Source: Ardenticatenaceae bacterium (GTDB lineage: Bacteria; Chloroflexota; Anaerolineae; Promineifilales; Promineifilaceae). From it: DNA of 64,000 bases. Below are positions 51,446 to 61,614 of this stretch, piece by piece. How positions within the stretch are numbered: the stretch's first letter is position 1; every line of letters begins with the position of its first letter. The stretch is taken from the NCBI GenBank assembly GCA_020634235.1, contig JACKCB010000005.1, positions 124,001 to 188,000 of the forward strand, in the 5' to 3' direction. Made by a program: the position numbers and the translations under genes. The notes under the pieces were generated by a model. It had not been told where the DNA came from. It saw only the letters and a list, made by a program, of their open reading frames with translations, and did not search any database.

Positions 51446-52624
51446 TCAAATCTGTCCCTTCATGCTGTGCGCATACCCGGTCATCTCCACGTAGCCCTGG
51501 GCCGTAACCGGCCGGTCACCGATGGTGCCGCTAAACGTAACCGCGCCTTCCCAGTAAACGGTGGAGACATTCAGCTCCTGGTTGGGCATTTGCGGCCGGC
51601 CACTCAGGGACAGCCCCAGGGCAGGGATGGTTAGCTGCCACCCGGCCGGGTATACCGCGCCGCTCTCCGGACTCTGCCAGGTATCCGTCACCACAAGCTG
51701 CCAGTCACCCAGCGCCAACGGCGTCAGCCGGCCATCGGGGGCCACGTAGGTACCGGCCGAAAACGGCTCCAGGCCGCCGGCCTCGTTGCGAATCTGGAAC
51801 AACATCAACGCCCCGCCGTCATCCAACTGCAGCGAGAACCAATCCCAGCCAATCGCCCCGGCGCTCAGCGCGCTGGTGCTGTACTCATGGTCCTTCCAGC
51901 TCAGGCCGCGCACGGCCAACTGCTCCTGCCCCACGCGCACCGTCCCGCTGGTCGTCTGCTGCACCAACGAATAGTAATAGGAAGCGTTACCCGGCTCCGG
52001 CCCCTTGGGGCTGAGGCCGCCCTGACCGTGCAGCACCGGCGGCCGCGTCTGGGTCAGGGTCAGGTCGATGGCCGCATCGGCGGTTTGCGCCTGCAAACGC
52101 ACTACACCGGGCGCAACCTCGGTGGCCGACCAATCCTCCAGCCAGACGTGGTACGGTTCGGCCTGGGCCCCGGCCAGCCCCGCCGCGCCGCGGCTGAAGC
52201 GTTCGGCCGGGTAAAAAGCCTGGTTGGCCACATCGCTCACGGTGAAGTGAGCCAGGTAGACCTGGTTGGTGCGCCAGGGATTGTCACCCGGCCGGGACTC
52301 CCCGGCCGGGGGCGGCGGGGTGAGCGCACGGCGGAAAAAGGTCAGTTGGTAACCAAACGCCCGGCCATCATCGGCGGCCAGGTTGCCGGTATAGTACCAC
52401 CACTCCGTCTGGTAATCATCGTGCGGCCCCAGGTCTTGCGGAAAACGAATGGCGTCAGGCTCCGTCGCCCGTGCGTAGCCGCGCAGGTCCTCACTGGCCG
52501 CCAACGGCTGCAAGGCCGCCGCGGCGGCCGGCGCCGGCTGCCGCGCCTGCTGCCGCCACCACAGCAGCCCGGCCGCGGCCAGCACAAAAAGCAAAACCAA
52601 CAAAATGCGTCGGGTCATGGTCAC
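51446..52624 (-). CDS. AttH/CrtC-like lipocalin-type protein
   Basis: 392 aa. An N-terminal membrane anchor is followed by a CrtC/AttH-type domain: FPQDLGPHDDYQTEWWYYTGNL, AHFTVSDV, LSWKDHEYSTSALSAGAIGWDWFSLQL. This fold includes carotenoid 1,2-hydratase, but AttH homologues travel with ABC transporters and act on lipids outside the membrane. Start GTG 52624, 3 nt past the permease stop, has CAGGAG six bases ahead. With the two upstream genes it forms an AttEFGH-like set. Confidence 0.82.
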   Translation of the reverse strand: MTMTRRILLVLLFVLAAAGLLWWRQQARQPAPAAAAALQPLAASEDLRGYARATEPDAIRFPQDLGPHDDYQTEWWYYTGNLAADDGRAFGYQLTFFRRALTPPPPAGESRPGDNPWRTNQVYLAHFTVSDVANQAFYPAERFSRGAAGLAGAQAEPYHVWLEDWSATEVAPGVVRLQAQTADAAIDLTLTQTRPPVLHGQGGLSPKGPEPGNASYYYSLVQQTTSGTVRVGQEQLAVRGLSWKDHEYSTSALSAGAIGWDWFSLQLDDGGALMLFQIRNEAGGLEPFSAGTYVAPDGRLTPLALGDWQLVVTDTWQSPESGAVYPAGWQLTIPALGLSLSGRPQMPNQELNVSTVYWEGAVTFSGTIGDRPVTAQGYVEMTGYAHSMKGQI

Positions 52625-52627
52625 GGT

Positions 52628-55225
52628 TTACTCCTGGCGCAGGGCATTGGCCACCACCATGCGGCTCAGCCGCCCGGCCGGGTAAACCCCGGCCAGCAGC
52701 GCCGCCACCAACGCCACGCCCAGCGCCTGCAAGAAATAGCCCGGCTCCAGATACAGTTGCAGCGTCCAGCCAAACGAGCGCACGTTAATCACGTAGATGA
52801 GAATCCAGGCCAGCATGAAGCCAGTGGGCAGGGCCAGCAACCCGGCCGTGCCACCCATCAGGCCCGTCTCCAGTAAAATGAGCTTCCAGAGCTGGGGCAG
52901 GGTCATGCCCGCGGCGCGCAGCACGCCCCACTCCCGCGCCCGCTCCAACTGCAAGCTCATCAGCGCGCTGAGCACGCCAATGAAGGCCACCACCACGGCC
53001 AGCAGCCGCAGCGCAGCCGTGATGGCAAAGGTACGGTCAAAAATAGCCAGCGCCTCACGGCGCAGCCCCTCGTTGGAGGTGATGGTTACTTCCGGCCGGC
53101 CGCTGAAGGCGGCTTGCAGCTCCGCCGTAAGGGCATCCACGTCCCGGCCGGGAACCACAAACAGCCCCATATTGCTGATCGCCTGGTCCTGCCACAGGTC
53201 ACGGTAGAGCTGCTGCCCTATGAACATCGTGCCCTGGTCCGATGCGTAATCGTAGTAGACGGCCAGCACCGGAAAGCTTCGCGGCCCGGCCGGGGTGTCC
53301 AGGGTGATGGGCTGCGGCGGCAGGGTCAGGTTCTCCTTCAGCAGCAGCGGCTCGGAGATCATGATCCCCTCGCCGGCGGCCAGCCGCTGCCACACCTCCC
53401 CGGCCGGGACCGACAGCCAGGCGTAAGGGCGTTGCCCCTGCGAAACATCCCCATCCAGGGCAATCAGCTCCACCGGCCGGGCAAAGGCCGGCACATCCAC
53501 CCAGGCATGGCGCGAGGTCACCGCCTGGGCCACGCCCGGCCAGGCCGCCGCCGCCGCCAGCACGTCGGGCGGCAGGGTGCCATCTTCCTGGCTGGCCGTC
53601 AGGCTGGGCGGCGAGAGGTAGATGTCGGCCCGCAGGGTGTCGTTCAACCATTGGGAAACCGTCTGGCGGAAAGAGCCAATCATGATCGACACGCCCACGA
53701 TGACCGAGACGGCCACCATCAGCGCGGCAATGGCCACCGAAGTGCGGCTAAGCGAGCGGACAATGTCCCGCGGGGCCATGCGCCCCAGCACCCCCAGCAG
53801 CCGCTGCCCGGCCGGGGTCAGGCCACGCATCAGCAGCACCGTAACCGGCGGCGTCAGCAGGGCAAAGGCAAACAACACGGCAAACAGCCCCGCAAACGCG
53901 ACCACAATGCTGACGCCATTCAGCCAGAGCAGCAAGGCCCCCAGGCCGCCCAACACAACCCAGGCCAGCACCAGCCAGGGCAACAGAGCCACGATCCGGC
54001 TCTCCAGGGTGGAGCGGCGCAGGGTGCTCTGCGGGCTGGTGCGCAGCGCCTCGGCCGCCGGCAGCAGGGAGGCCACCAACGCCGCCGCCACGCCAATGAC
54101 CAGGCCCTTCACCAGGGACACGATAGGCACGGTCACCTCTTGCACGCTGACCACAAAGTAGAGGTCGTTGATGGTCTGGGTGACCAGCCCAACCATGGCC
54201 CGCCCCAGGATTACGCCCAACCCCAGCCCCAACAGCGCGCCGATCAGGCTCAGCACCAGCGCTTCGGCCAGGATGAGGCGGAAGAGCTGCCCGCCGGTGA
54301 CGCCCAGACAGCGCAGCACGCCAAAGAGGGGGCGGCGCTGGACCACGCTAAAACTGACGGTGTTGTAGATGAGGAACATGCCCACCACCAGGGCCAGCAG
54401 GCTGAGCGCCGTCAGGTTCAGCTCGAAGGCGGCGGTCATTTGCTGCACCGTGTTGCTGCGGGCCGAGGCGGGTTCGATGGTAACCCCGGCCGGGAGCTGC
54501 GCCGCCAGTTGGTCCAGGGCCACCGGGTCGTTGGCAATCAGGTCGATGTGGCTGAGCTGGCCCGGCATGGCCAGAATCGTCTGGGCATTGGCGATGTCGG
54601 TGAAGACGAGGCTGCTCAGGGCGCGGCGGTTCACGTCGTCGGCCGGCTCCAGCAGCCCCACAATGCGCACCGGCACTTCCCGGCCGGTGGCGGTCAGGGT
54701 CAATTCGTCGCCCAGGGCCAGGCCATATTGCGCCGCCAGCGGGGCCGAGAGGATGACGGTGTTCGGCTCCGCCAGGAAGAGGGCCAGATCACCCACGCCG
54801 GCCGCGGCCTCCCCGCCGAAGTAGCTGCGAAAGGGTGGCTCGGCAAAGAGGTCGATGCCCAGCAGGCGCACCGGCTGTTCGCCTAGCTGCCGGGCCAGGA
54901 CGTAGCCTTCCACCACCGGGGCAGCAGGCGCATAGCCGGCCGTCACGCGCACCTGGCGGTAGACGTCTTCGGCCAACCCGGCCGGGCCGCCCACAATGCG
55001 GTGGGTCGCTTTGCCGGTGATGGCATCGGTGGAAAGCTGGAAGGCGCGGCTGGCCGAGCCGCTGGCCAGGTCGATAGAGACCATCATGGCCACGCCCAGG
55101 GCCACGCCGAGGATGAAGAGGACGTATTGGAAGGGCCGCCGGCGCAAGCGCCGCCAGGCGGTACGCCACAGCGGCCGGTCATGGACGGCGGCCTGGTAAC
55201 GGGGTTGGCGGGTGAGGGGGGTCAT
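52628..55225 (-). CDS. FtsX-like ABC permease, fused AttFG type
   Basis: 865 aa with two FtsX-type units: an N-terminal helix plus MacB-like periplasmic domain and helices (VGMFLIYNTVSFSVVQRRPLFGVLRCLG), a middle set of helices, a second periplasmic domain and C-terminal helices (LERAREWGVLRAAGMTLPQLWKLILLE). About ten helices in all. It probably moves a lipid or lipid-linked compound across the envelope. ATG 55225 follows the ATPase stop by 2 nt; the 19-codon extension upstream is rejected because it overlaps the ATPase. Confidence 0.87.
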   Translation of the reverse strand: MTPLTRQPRYQAAVHDRPLWRTAWRRLRRRPFQYVLFILGVALGVAMMVSIDLASGSASRAFQLSTDAITGKATHRIVGGPAGLAEDVYRQVRVTAGYAPAAPVVEGYVLARQLGEQPVRLLGIDLFAEPPFRSYFGGEAAAGVGDLALFLAEPNTVILSAPLAAQYGLALGDELTLTATGREVPVRIVGLLEPADDVNRRALSSLVFTDIANAQTILAMPGQLSHIDLIANDPVALDQLAAQLPAGVTIEPASARSNTVQQMTAAFELNLTALSLLALVVGMFLIYNTVSFSVVQRRPLFGVLRCLGVTGGQLFRLILAEALVLSLIGALLGLGLGVILGRAMVGLVTQTINDLYFVVSVQEVTVPIVSLVKGLVIGVAAALVASLLPAAEALRTSPQSTLRRSTLESRIVALLPWLVLAWVVLGGLGALLLWLNGVSIVVAFAGLFAVLFAFALLTPPVTVLLMRGLTPAGQRLLGVLGRMAPRDIVRSLSRTSVAIAALMVAVSVIVGVSIMIGSFRQTVSQWLNDTLRADIYLSPPSLTASQEDGTLPPDVLAAAAAWPGVAQAVTSRHAWVDVPAFARPVELIALDGDVSQGQRPYAWLSVPAGEVWQRLAAGEGIMISEPLLLKENLTLPPQPITLDTPAGPRSFPVLAVYYDYASDQGTMFIGQQLYRDLWQDQAISNMGLFVVPGRDVDALTAELQAAFSGRPEVTITSNEGLRREALAIFDRTFAITAALRLLAVVVAFIGVLSALMSLQLERAREWGVLRAAGMTLPQLWKLILLETGLMGGTAGLLALPTGFMLAWILIYVINVRSFGWTLQLYLEPGYFLQALGVALVAALLAGVYPAGRLSRMVVANALRQE

Positions 55226-55227
55226 TG

Positions 55228-55980
<753 letters not shown>

Positions 55981-56026
55981 GCGGTTATCCTGGTTCACAA
56001 AACATAGTCTAAATATGTGCAAAAGC

Positions 56027-56054
56027 TTGACAAATCATGATCACATGATACAAT
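56027..56054 (+). promoter_or_regulatory. Promoter with embedded palindrome (56034-56049)
   Basis: TTGACA (56027-56032), 16-bp spacer, TACAAT (56049-56054), ending 6 nt before ATG 56061. The spacer is an inverted repeat, ATCATG-ATCA-CATGAT, a likely operator that would block the promoter. Being between divergent genes, it might control the ABC module too. Confidence 0.65.
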
Positions 56055-56060
56055 ATTGCT

Positions 56061-56591
56061 ATGATTGTGTCAAGTTATCAGAACGTTAGCAACCCGGCCG
56101 GGTCGGGACAAACAGGTAACAGAATGCGTTTCCCAACCGTCACCGCTGCCAATCTACAGCGGGAACAAAAGACGCTGCCCCAGGCATTTGAAGGCGAATT
56201 CAACATCGTATTCATTCCCTTCCAGCAGTGGCACCAGCGTCTGGTCGACGGCTGGGTACCCCTCGCCCGGAAACTTGAACGGCAGCACCCAAACGTGCGA
56301 TACTATGAACTGCCGACAATTCAACGCCTGAATCGCCTATCCCGCGTATTCATCAATGAAGGTATGCGCGCCGGTATCCCTGACAATACCGCTCGCGAAC
56401 GAACCATTACCCTATACCTGGACAAAGCTGCCTTTCGGCGGGCACTGGATCTGCCCAGCGAGAGCACCATCTACATTCTGGTGGTTGACCGTGCCGGGCA
56501 TGTCTGGTGGCGTGCCAGCGGCGAATACACGCCCGAAAAAGGCGAAGCCCTGGCGCAGGCCCTGGACAACCTGCTGTCCGGCGGCATCTAG
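56061..56591 (+). CDS. Thioredoxin-fold-like protein of unknown function
   Basis: 176 aa from ATG 56061, or 155 aa from ATG 56124 (which has ACAGG upstream). Features: FPTVTAANLQREQKTLP, a strand FNIVFIPFQQWHQRLVDGWVPLARKLE, ELPTIQRLNR, and a final YILVVDRAGHVWWRASGEYTPEKGEAL that recalls the last strands and helix of peroxiredoxin/ATP10-type thioredoxin folds. No CxxC or catalytic Cys is present. It lies 51 nt before folE on the same strand. Start choice is uncertain: the promoter points to a leaderless mRNA from 56061. Confidence 0.6.
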   Translation: MIVSSYQNVSNPAGSGQTGNRMRFPTVTAANLQREQKTLPQAFEGEFNIVFIPFQQWHQRLVDGWVPLARKLERQHPNVRYYELPTIQRLNRLSRVFINEGMRAGIPDNTARERTITLYLDKAAFRRALDLPSESTIYILVVDRAGHVWWRASGEYTPEKGEALAQALDNLLSGGI

Positions 56592-56642
56592 CCCGATTAT
56601 AACCAGGATAGCGTCTACTAGCGTCTATTTAAGGAGATGAAC

Positions 56643-57317
56643 ATGTTGAACACAAGCAATGAACTGAACGGCCAGGTGCTCAAGACCTACAATGGCTATC
56701 GTAACGGGCATACCAATGGCTTTGCCAACGGGCACAGCAATGGGCACTCCGCCGAAAAGAGCGGCCATGCGGCCATCGAAGCTGCCGTCCAGACCATCCT
56801 GGCCAACGTAGGCGAAGATCCGGATCGGCAAGGCCTGGTGGGCACGCCTAACCGGGTTGCGCGCATGTACGACGAGATTCTGGCCGGCTATCATGTCGAT
56901 CCCGTGAAACTGGTTAACGGGGCGCTCTTCGATGTTGAGTACGATGAGATGATCGTGGTCAAGGAAATCGAATACTTTAGCATGTGTGAACACCACATGC
57001 TGCCCTTCTTCGGCCGGGTCCACGTTGCCTATATTCCGTCAGACAAGGTGATTGGCCTCTCCAAGATTCCGCGGATTGTGGAGATGTATGCCCGCCGCTT
57101 GCAGGTGCAGGAACGCATGACGCGCCAGATTGCCGACATGATTGACGAAATCCTGCAGCCGCGCGGCGTGGCTGTGGTGGTGGAAGGGTCGCACATGTGC
57201 TCCATGATGCGCGGCGTGAAGAAAGAGCATCCGCGCATGGTCACCACCGCGCTGCTGGGTGAGTTCAAGGAGAACGAAACGCTGCGTAAGGAGTTCATGA
57301 GCCAACTGCATCTTTAA
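56643..57317 (+). CDS. folE: GTP cyclohydrolase I
   Basis: 224 aa. It catalyses the first step of tetrahydrofolate and pterin synthesis. Signatures are DPVKLVNGALFDVEYDEMIVV, the zinc ligand region FSMCEHHMLPFFGRVHVAYIP with KVIGLSKIPRI, and SHMCSMMRGV. ATG 56643 is chosen because AAGGAG lies six bases before it; ATG 56637 directly abuts that motif. An extra N-terminus of about 30 residues is rich in Asn-Gly and His (NGYRNGHTNGFANGHSNGH), not part of the catalytic core. Two AGCGTCTA copies lie just upstream of the ribosome-binding site. Confidence 0.95.
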   Translation: MLNTSNELNGQVLKTYNGYRNGHTNGFANGHSNGHSAEKSGHAAIEAAVQTILANVGEDPDRQGLVGTPNRVARMYDEILAGYHVDPVKLVNGALFDVEYDEMIVVKEIEYFSMCEHHMLPFFGRVHVAYIPSDKVIGLSKIPRIVEMYARRLQVQERMTRQIADMIDEILQPRGVAVVVEGSHMCSMMRGVKKEHPRMVTTALLGEFKENETLRKEFMSQLHL

Positions 57318-57793
57318 GGTTGATTCTGTCCAGTCTGCAGGGTTGGACAGGTATTTGCAATTCCAAATCTGAACGGGGTGTAGGGGCAAGACAGGCGGGG
57401 AACCCGGCCGGCGTTACAGCAACAGCTCGCCTCCCGCCTGTCTCGCCCCCCCCAAAACTCCCCACCGGCCAAAATAACACCCGCGGCAGTTGCCAAACCC
57501 CACCCCGGCCGGGATACCCCCCATTTGCAGAGCACACAATCCCCTGCCAGAAGCTGTTGGCTGTGCCATCGCTCTGTCAAGTCCGCCTGACGCCTGCGTC
57601 AGCCGCCTACGAGGGGTAAGCCAACAACTCGGCCATTTGCCAAAGGGTGGACCCATCGACAATCAAGCAACTTGTAATCAATGCCGTTTGGGGGCGTTCC
57701 GCACCCTCAAAGCCCCCTATCTGTCCAACATAAAATGCTAACAATTCAAATAACATGATGGCTATCGATAACACAGATCTCCGGCCAGTATAG
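57318..57793. other. Intergenic region after folE
   Basis: 476 bp between convergent genes. It has the long inverted repeat at 57383-57449, one CCCGGCCGGG (about 57503, the last copy before a gap of nearly 6 kb) and then more AT-rich sequence. No gene, tRNA or known RNA was recognised. Confidence 0.55.
57383..57449. repeat. Inverted repeat downstream of folE
   Basis: GGGGCAAGACAGGCGGG (57383-57399) and its complement (57433-57449) match at 16 of 17 positions around a 33-nt loop. It may terminate folE; no U-run follows. Confidence 0.6.
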
Positions 57794-58657
57794 CTACAAT
57801 GATTTTAGCAATTCGATGGTTATGCCAGCCGTCCGGTTCTCACTTGAGATTGGGGGGGCGTAGTCCCAACAGGCAGCAGTTTCGTCTTCCAACCATCGGT
57901 AAAGGTTCATAGTGTTGCGCAAGGCGTCTGCAATATCACGAGCATCGTAGTGCGCAAAAGCAAAACGCAACTGTTCTACCGCACGCGGGTCGGCCCATTC
58001 TTCCAAAAAACGGCCGCGCAGCCAGGTATCTACGCGATCACCCCGCCTGGCATGGGTATGCCATTCAAGCATGAGCCGAAGGTGTTCCTTGAGGCGAATA
58101 TCTACGCCAGACTTGGCCCACCATAACTCACCGCGCCGCAAGTGCCTGGCGCTCCATAATGTATGAAACCAGAAATCGCTGGTTGCATTGATGAACTCAT
58201 TTTCTGTTGGTTTTTGCCAGGCGATTGCTGCGGGCAGGGGTATTTGCAGCAGCTTCTGCAAATCGCCATCCTTGTCTACCAAAATCCGCGCGCCACGACG
58301 AATGACGTCGGCAACGTCAGGTGGCATTTCCTGCAAGACACCTTCCAGCCAAGCGGGGGAGACAAAGGAAAGGTCTACGTCGAGGCCGCCGGTAAAGAGC
58401 GTGCGTCGTTCGTAGGAACGGCTGTTACCCACAGGTTCTATAAAGGTCAACAGGTTTGGCCCAATCTTGTTTAGCCAATCTGCCGAGTGGATAAACTGTT
58501 CGTGATGACGGGCCACAACCAACACATCCATGTCAGACCAGGCATCAGCTGGATGATCATCGCGCGCATATGAACCGATCAGGAGTGCTGCGCGCACGTC
58601 GGGCGTGTAATTTGCCCAGCCAGTAATCCGTTCGAGCAGGTCATAAAAAGTTAGCAT
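57794..58657 (-). CDS. Aminoglycoside 6-adenylyltransferase-like nucleotidyltransferase
   Basis: 287 aa of the AadK/ANT(6) family. The nucleotidyltransferase motif is LIGSYARDDHPADAWSDMDVLVV (GS followed by DxD), with a third acidic residue in GLDVDLSFVS. Helical C-terminal segments typical of the family follow. ANT(6) enzymes adenylate streptomycin, but chromosomal relatives in environmental bacteria often lack proven resistance function. It lies 17 nt after the aldo/keto reductase gene on the same strand. Confidence 0.85.
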   Translation of the reverse strand: MLTFYDLLERITGWANYTPDVRAALLIGSYARDDHPADAWSDMDVLVVARHHEQFIHSADWLNKIGPNLLTFIEPVGNSRSYERRTLFTGGLDVDLSFVSPAWLEGVLQEMPPDVADVIRRGARILVDKDGDLQKLLQIPLPAAIAWQKPTENEFINATSDFWFHTLWSARHLRRGELWWAKSGVDIRLKEHLRLMLEWHTHARRGDRVDTWLRGRFLEEWADPRAVEQLRFAFAHYDARDIADALRNTMNLYRWLEDETAACWDYAPPISSENRTAGITIELLKSL

Positions 58658-58674
58658 AGCGGTTATCTCAAGAA

Positions 58675-59664
58675 TTAGCTTGCCGAATCAAATGGGGACA
58701 AGCGTTGTTGTATTTCCTGTATTTCTGCTGCCGCAAAACGCGGCGCGGAGAAGGCGCGGATATTTTCTGTCACTTGTTGCATTGTACGAGCGCCCGGAAT
58801 GGGAATGAGTGTCTCATCGAGAGACCACAGATAGGCTAAGGCGGCCTGGGGCAAGGTTCTGTTTTGGCTGGTAAGAATATCTTGGATGGCCCTGATTCTC
58901 GGTAAGGACGGCGTTATCCAGTTTTCCCTGAACCAATCATTGGATCGGTGATCATCATTGGCAAACGCGCTTTCATAGCCATATTTGCCGGTCAGAACGC
59001 CGCGCGCCAATGGTCCCCGAATTAGACTTATCAGGTCTTTGGATTGGCAAAAAGCGAGCATTTCTTGGGCGGGGCGCAAGATGTTCATTTGGTATTGGAT
59101 TGCCAGGCAATGCTCGCCCTCGGCAAAAATCCTGGCCCCGGCGACATCGTCAGTACTCCAGCCATAGTAACGAATCATGCCGGTGTGGACTAAACCTTCC
59201 AATGTGTCACGAATGAAACTGGCGAGGTCTGCCGGTATTGCAGGCACGTGCAAGAGGTAAAGGTCAATGTAATCTGTATCCAACCTCTCCAGGCTGGCCC
59301 GGCACGATTGTCTGATGAGCTGTGGAATATCCTCCAGCGAGGGATTGTCGTAATGAGTCACTCGCTTGTTTCTTTCGTCTACCAAGAATCCGAATTTCGT
59401 GCTGATGATGATGTCCTGGCGACGGCTGTTCACAGCCTGTCCCAATATTCTTTCACTGTGTCCGCAGCCATAGTTAGCGGCCGTGTCAAACAGGTTGATA
59501 CCCAGTTCCATCGCCTGGTGAATCATTCGAATGGACTCGCCATCATCCACTTCACCCCATCCTGCCTGCCAATCGTCAAAAACCCACGGCCCGCCAATTG
59601 CCCACAGACCTATGCCAAGCGGGCTTACCATCATATCGCTCCAACCGAACCTTCTCTTTACCAT
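58675..59664 (-). CDS. Aldo/keto reductase
   Basis: 329 aa TIM-barrel NADPH-dependent reductase. Motifs are LGIGLWAIGGPW, GINLFDTAANYGCGHSERILG with catalytic Asp and Tyr, Lys in IISTKFGF, IDLYLLHVP with His, and IPIPGARTMQQV for the cofactor phosphate. It reduces aldehydes or sugars; the substrate is unknown. ATG 59664 with GGAG at 7 nt is preferred over the 43-codon longer frame. CCCGGCCGGG is absent here, unlike most genes to the left. Confidence 0.88.
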   Translation of the reverse strand: MVKRRFGWSDMMVSPLGIGLWAIGGPWVFDDWQAGWGEVDDGESIRMIHQAMELGINLFDTAANYGCGHSERILGQAVNSRRQDIIISTKFGFLVDERNKRVTHYDNPSLEDIPQLIRQSCRASLERLDTDYIDLYLLHVPAIPADLASFIRDTLEGLVHTGMIRYYGWSTDDVAGARIFAEGEHCLAIQYQMNILRPAQEMLAFCQSKDLISLIRGPLARGVLTGKYGYESAFANDDHRSNDWFRENWITPSLPRIRAIQDILTSQNRTLPQAALAYLWSLDETLIPIPGARTMQQVTENIRAFSAPRFAAAEIQEIQQRLSPFDSAS

Positions 59665-59796
59665 TCCATTTCTCCGCAGTTGAGTAACTCTTACGTCCCG
59701 ATGAAAAGCATTTGCCCGCAAGGACAACAAAAGTAGTTGAACGAGAGAAAGTGACCATCCCATGGAAAGCCCCAGTGAACAGTCCGAACTCACAAG

Positions 59797-60606
59797 CTAC
59801 CGATTGAAGTAGAAATCTTCGAGATAGGCATGGGGGCTAACCAGAATACCTTCATCGGCTAAACCGAAGTATTTGTAATTTTCAACATAGTCACCGCTGG
59901 CGCAGGCGTTAATGGGTGTGCGCGTAACGACAGGCAGCCATTGATCAGTAAATACGTACAACCAGGTGAACTGGCAACCCCAAATCTCTGTCCACCCTTT
60001 CAAGTAATAGTTGTATTTGTGCCGGCCACTAACTGGCTCGATGGCGCTCCACTCCAGAAAGCGCACACCACCACCCAAATATGCGGGAATACTCATCAAG
60101 GCAAACGATTGGGCGACGAGTTCGCGATTGGCGTCTGTTACTGAAATGGCATTAGCGTCTAACAACTCCCCAAAACCTTGTACCATGTAAACCTCTTCGG
60201 CTTGCCAGGCAGCTACGAATCGGTGAGTCTCTTCCTGTTGATGACCGGGAAGGGTATCCTCTTCTGAGCGCCAAAGCCCAATATCGACGAGATAAAACAG
60301 CGTGTTTGGAAATAGCTGCTCCCACTCTGGTTGGTAGGTCAATTCGCTCGCCAGGGGAAAACGACACCAATTTGTGGTTTCTTCTGCCACTGCTTGTATG
60401 CAGTCGTCGCGGCTGGCATAGAAATCGGACTCAAACTTCGCGCTTACTGCGGCGACGACTGCCTGTTCCACCGTTGGCGTGGGCGAAGAGGACGAAGGAG
60501 AGATCGGGCCTCTAAGGTTGCAAGCCGCATTGAACAAAATGGTCAATACGAACAGGAAGAAAAGGCGTTCTAAAACCAGCTTTTGCCGGGACTGCAAATG
60601 GCTCAT
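59797..60606 (-). CDS. Lipoprotein of unknown function
   Basis: 269 aa. The signal (LERLFFLFVLTILFNAAC) ends in a lipobox, followed by a Ser/Pro/Thr linker and a globular domain with Cys in DDCIQ, NWCRF, WGCQF and NACAS, which may form disulfides. No family recognised. ATG 60606 is used; ATG 60627 is in frame. Codon use and base composition are more AT-rich than in the first 57 kb. It stands alone between the reductase and the membrane protein genes. Confidence 0.6.
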   Translation of the reverse strand: MSHLQSRQKLVLERLFFLFVLTILFNAACNLRGPISPSSSSPTPTVEQAVVAAVSAKFESDFYASRDDCIQAVAEETTNWCRFPLASELTYQPEWEQLFPNTLFYLVDIGLWRSEEDTLPGHQQEETHRFVAAWQAEEVYMVQGFGELLDANAISVTDANRELVAQSFALMSIPAYLGGGVRFLEWSAIEPVSGRHKYNYYLKGWTEIWGCQFTWLYVFTDQWLPVVTRTPINACASGDYVENYKYFGLADEGILVSPHAYLEDFYFNR

Positions 60607-60783
60607 GTATTGAAAGTGACCCGCCAATGGCTGTTCGGCAATCGGTTTGCCGGCTAACCAGTTCGGCCGGGCCGGTGAATGAAGACGTAATAATGCGTAT
60701 CCATCATGATTTCCAACAGCTATCCAGAGTGGATAGATAATTCAATACTGGCGAAGGGCATAGTCTGACATTTTTCCACCCTG

Positions 60784-61452
60784 TCACCTTGTCAGGTATA
60801 TCCCCGTCCAAATTAGCCAGACAGGATGCAAAACAACGGCGATGGCAGCGGCGAAAGGCAGCAGCCAAGTTTGCTTCAGGATATTAGCAATCACCAACAC
60901 AAGGGCCGCGCTGCCCAGGAAAACTCCCAAATAAGCCAGGGGTTTGGGCAATAAATGGCCGGGTAAGGCCAGGAATCCAATCGTCAAGAACCAGGGGCCG
61001 AGGGTGATGAAGCGCAAATTCAGATCGGGGTCTAGGGAGCCAATGCCTTGTGATCCAAGGGGGTGTGAGTCGTTTGTTGAGGAACGGTTGTATCCCAACT
61101 GCCGAACCTGGTGTAAGTCAGCGATGTTTGTCACCGCAATAATGCCATAGCCAAGCATGGCCAAAATACTCGACCAGTGGGCCAACGCCTCGCCTGTACC
61201 GTCAAACCTTTTCACAAGAGCCTGTACATTAGCTATTGCCAACAAGGATGCCAGCGCTGCGCCCCAATTGATTAGCGTCCATATCGCAATGGCGTGGGGT
61301 GTAGCTGCCAGATACTGTTTGATAGAGCGAATGGAATTCCAATCAAAGCGGTTTGCCTGAAAACGAATAAAGAGGATGCCGCTGAGGGCGTAGAGTATGC
61401 CGGACACAACTGAAAACAGGCTGCTTGTATTGGAGGCGAATCTCTCGACCAT
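60784..61452 (-). CDS. DUF4386-like integral membrane protein
   Basis: 222 aa, about six helices: SVVSGILYALSGILFIRF, HAIAIWTLINWGAALASLLAI, SSILAMLGYGIIAVTNIA, FLTIGFLALPGH, LAYLGVFLGSAALVLVIANIL and FAAAIAVVLHPVWLIWTGIYL. The arrangement resembles DUF4386 proteins, whose function is unknown. The start is uncertain: ATG 61452 (MVERFASN) is used and the frame is open to 61512. Confidence 0.6.
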   Translation of the reverse strand: MVERFASNTSSLFSVVSGILYALSGILFIRFQANRFDWNSIRSIKQYLAATPHAIAIWTLINWGAALASLLAIANVQALVKRFDGTGEALAHWSSILAMLGYGIIAVTNIADLHQVRQLGYNRSSTNDSHPLGSQGIGSLDPDLNLRFITLGPWFLTIGFLALPGHLLPKPLAYLGVFLGSAALVLVIANILKQTWLLPFAAAIAVVLHPVWLIWTGIYLTR

Positions 61453-61614
61453 AAGTTTGCATTTCCAGGGTTGGGCGGGTGTTTGGGATGATACGGCGTG
61501 TTCACGTACCATTCAGCATTTTCAAGTTCGTCGAGCATCTGCGCCGGCGCTTACCGTTGTCATTTGATTGTGTCAGGATGTTCAAGAGCTATGTCACGTC
61601 GAAAGCTTTCATGA

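Noticed and set aside
53114..54886. Plus-strand open frame of 590 codons, Gln/His/Arg-rich
   Set aside because: It is fully antisense to the FtsX-like permease and lacks any domain or ribosome-binding site.
57295..57662. Small minus-strand frames downstream of folE
   Set aside because: Several overlapping frames of similar length without ribosome-binding sites or recognisable domains, crossing an inverted repeat.
57794..58657. Claim of streptomycin resistance for the ANT(6)-like gene
   Set aside because: Sequence family alone does not establish the substrate; many chromosomal relatives have no known resistance function.
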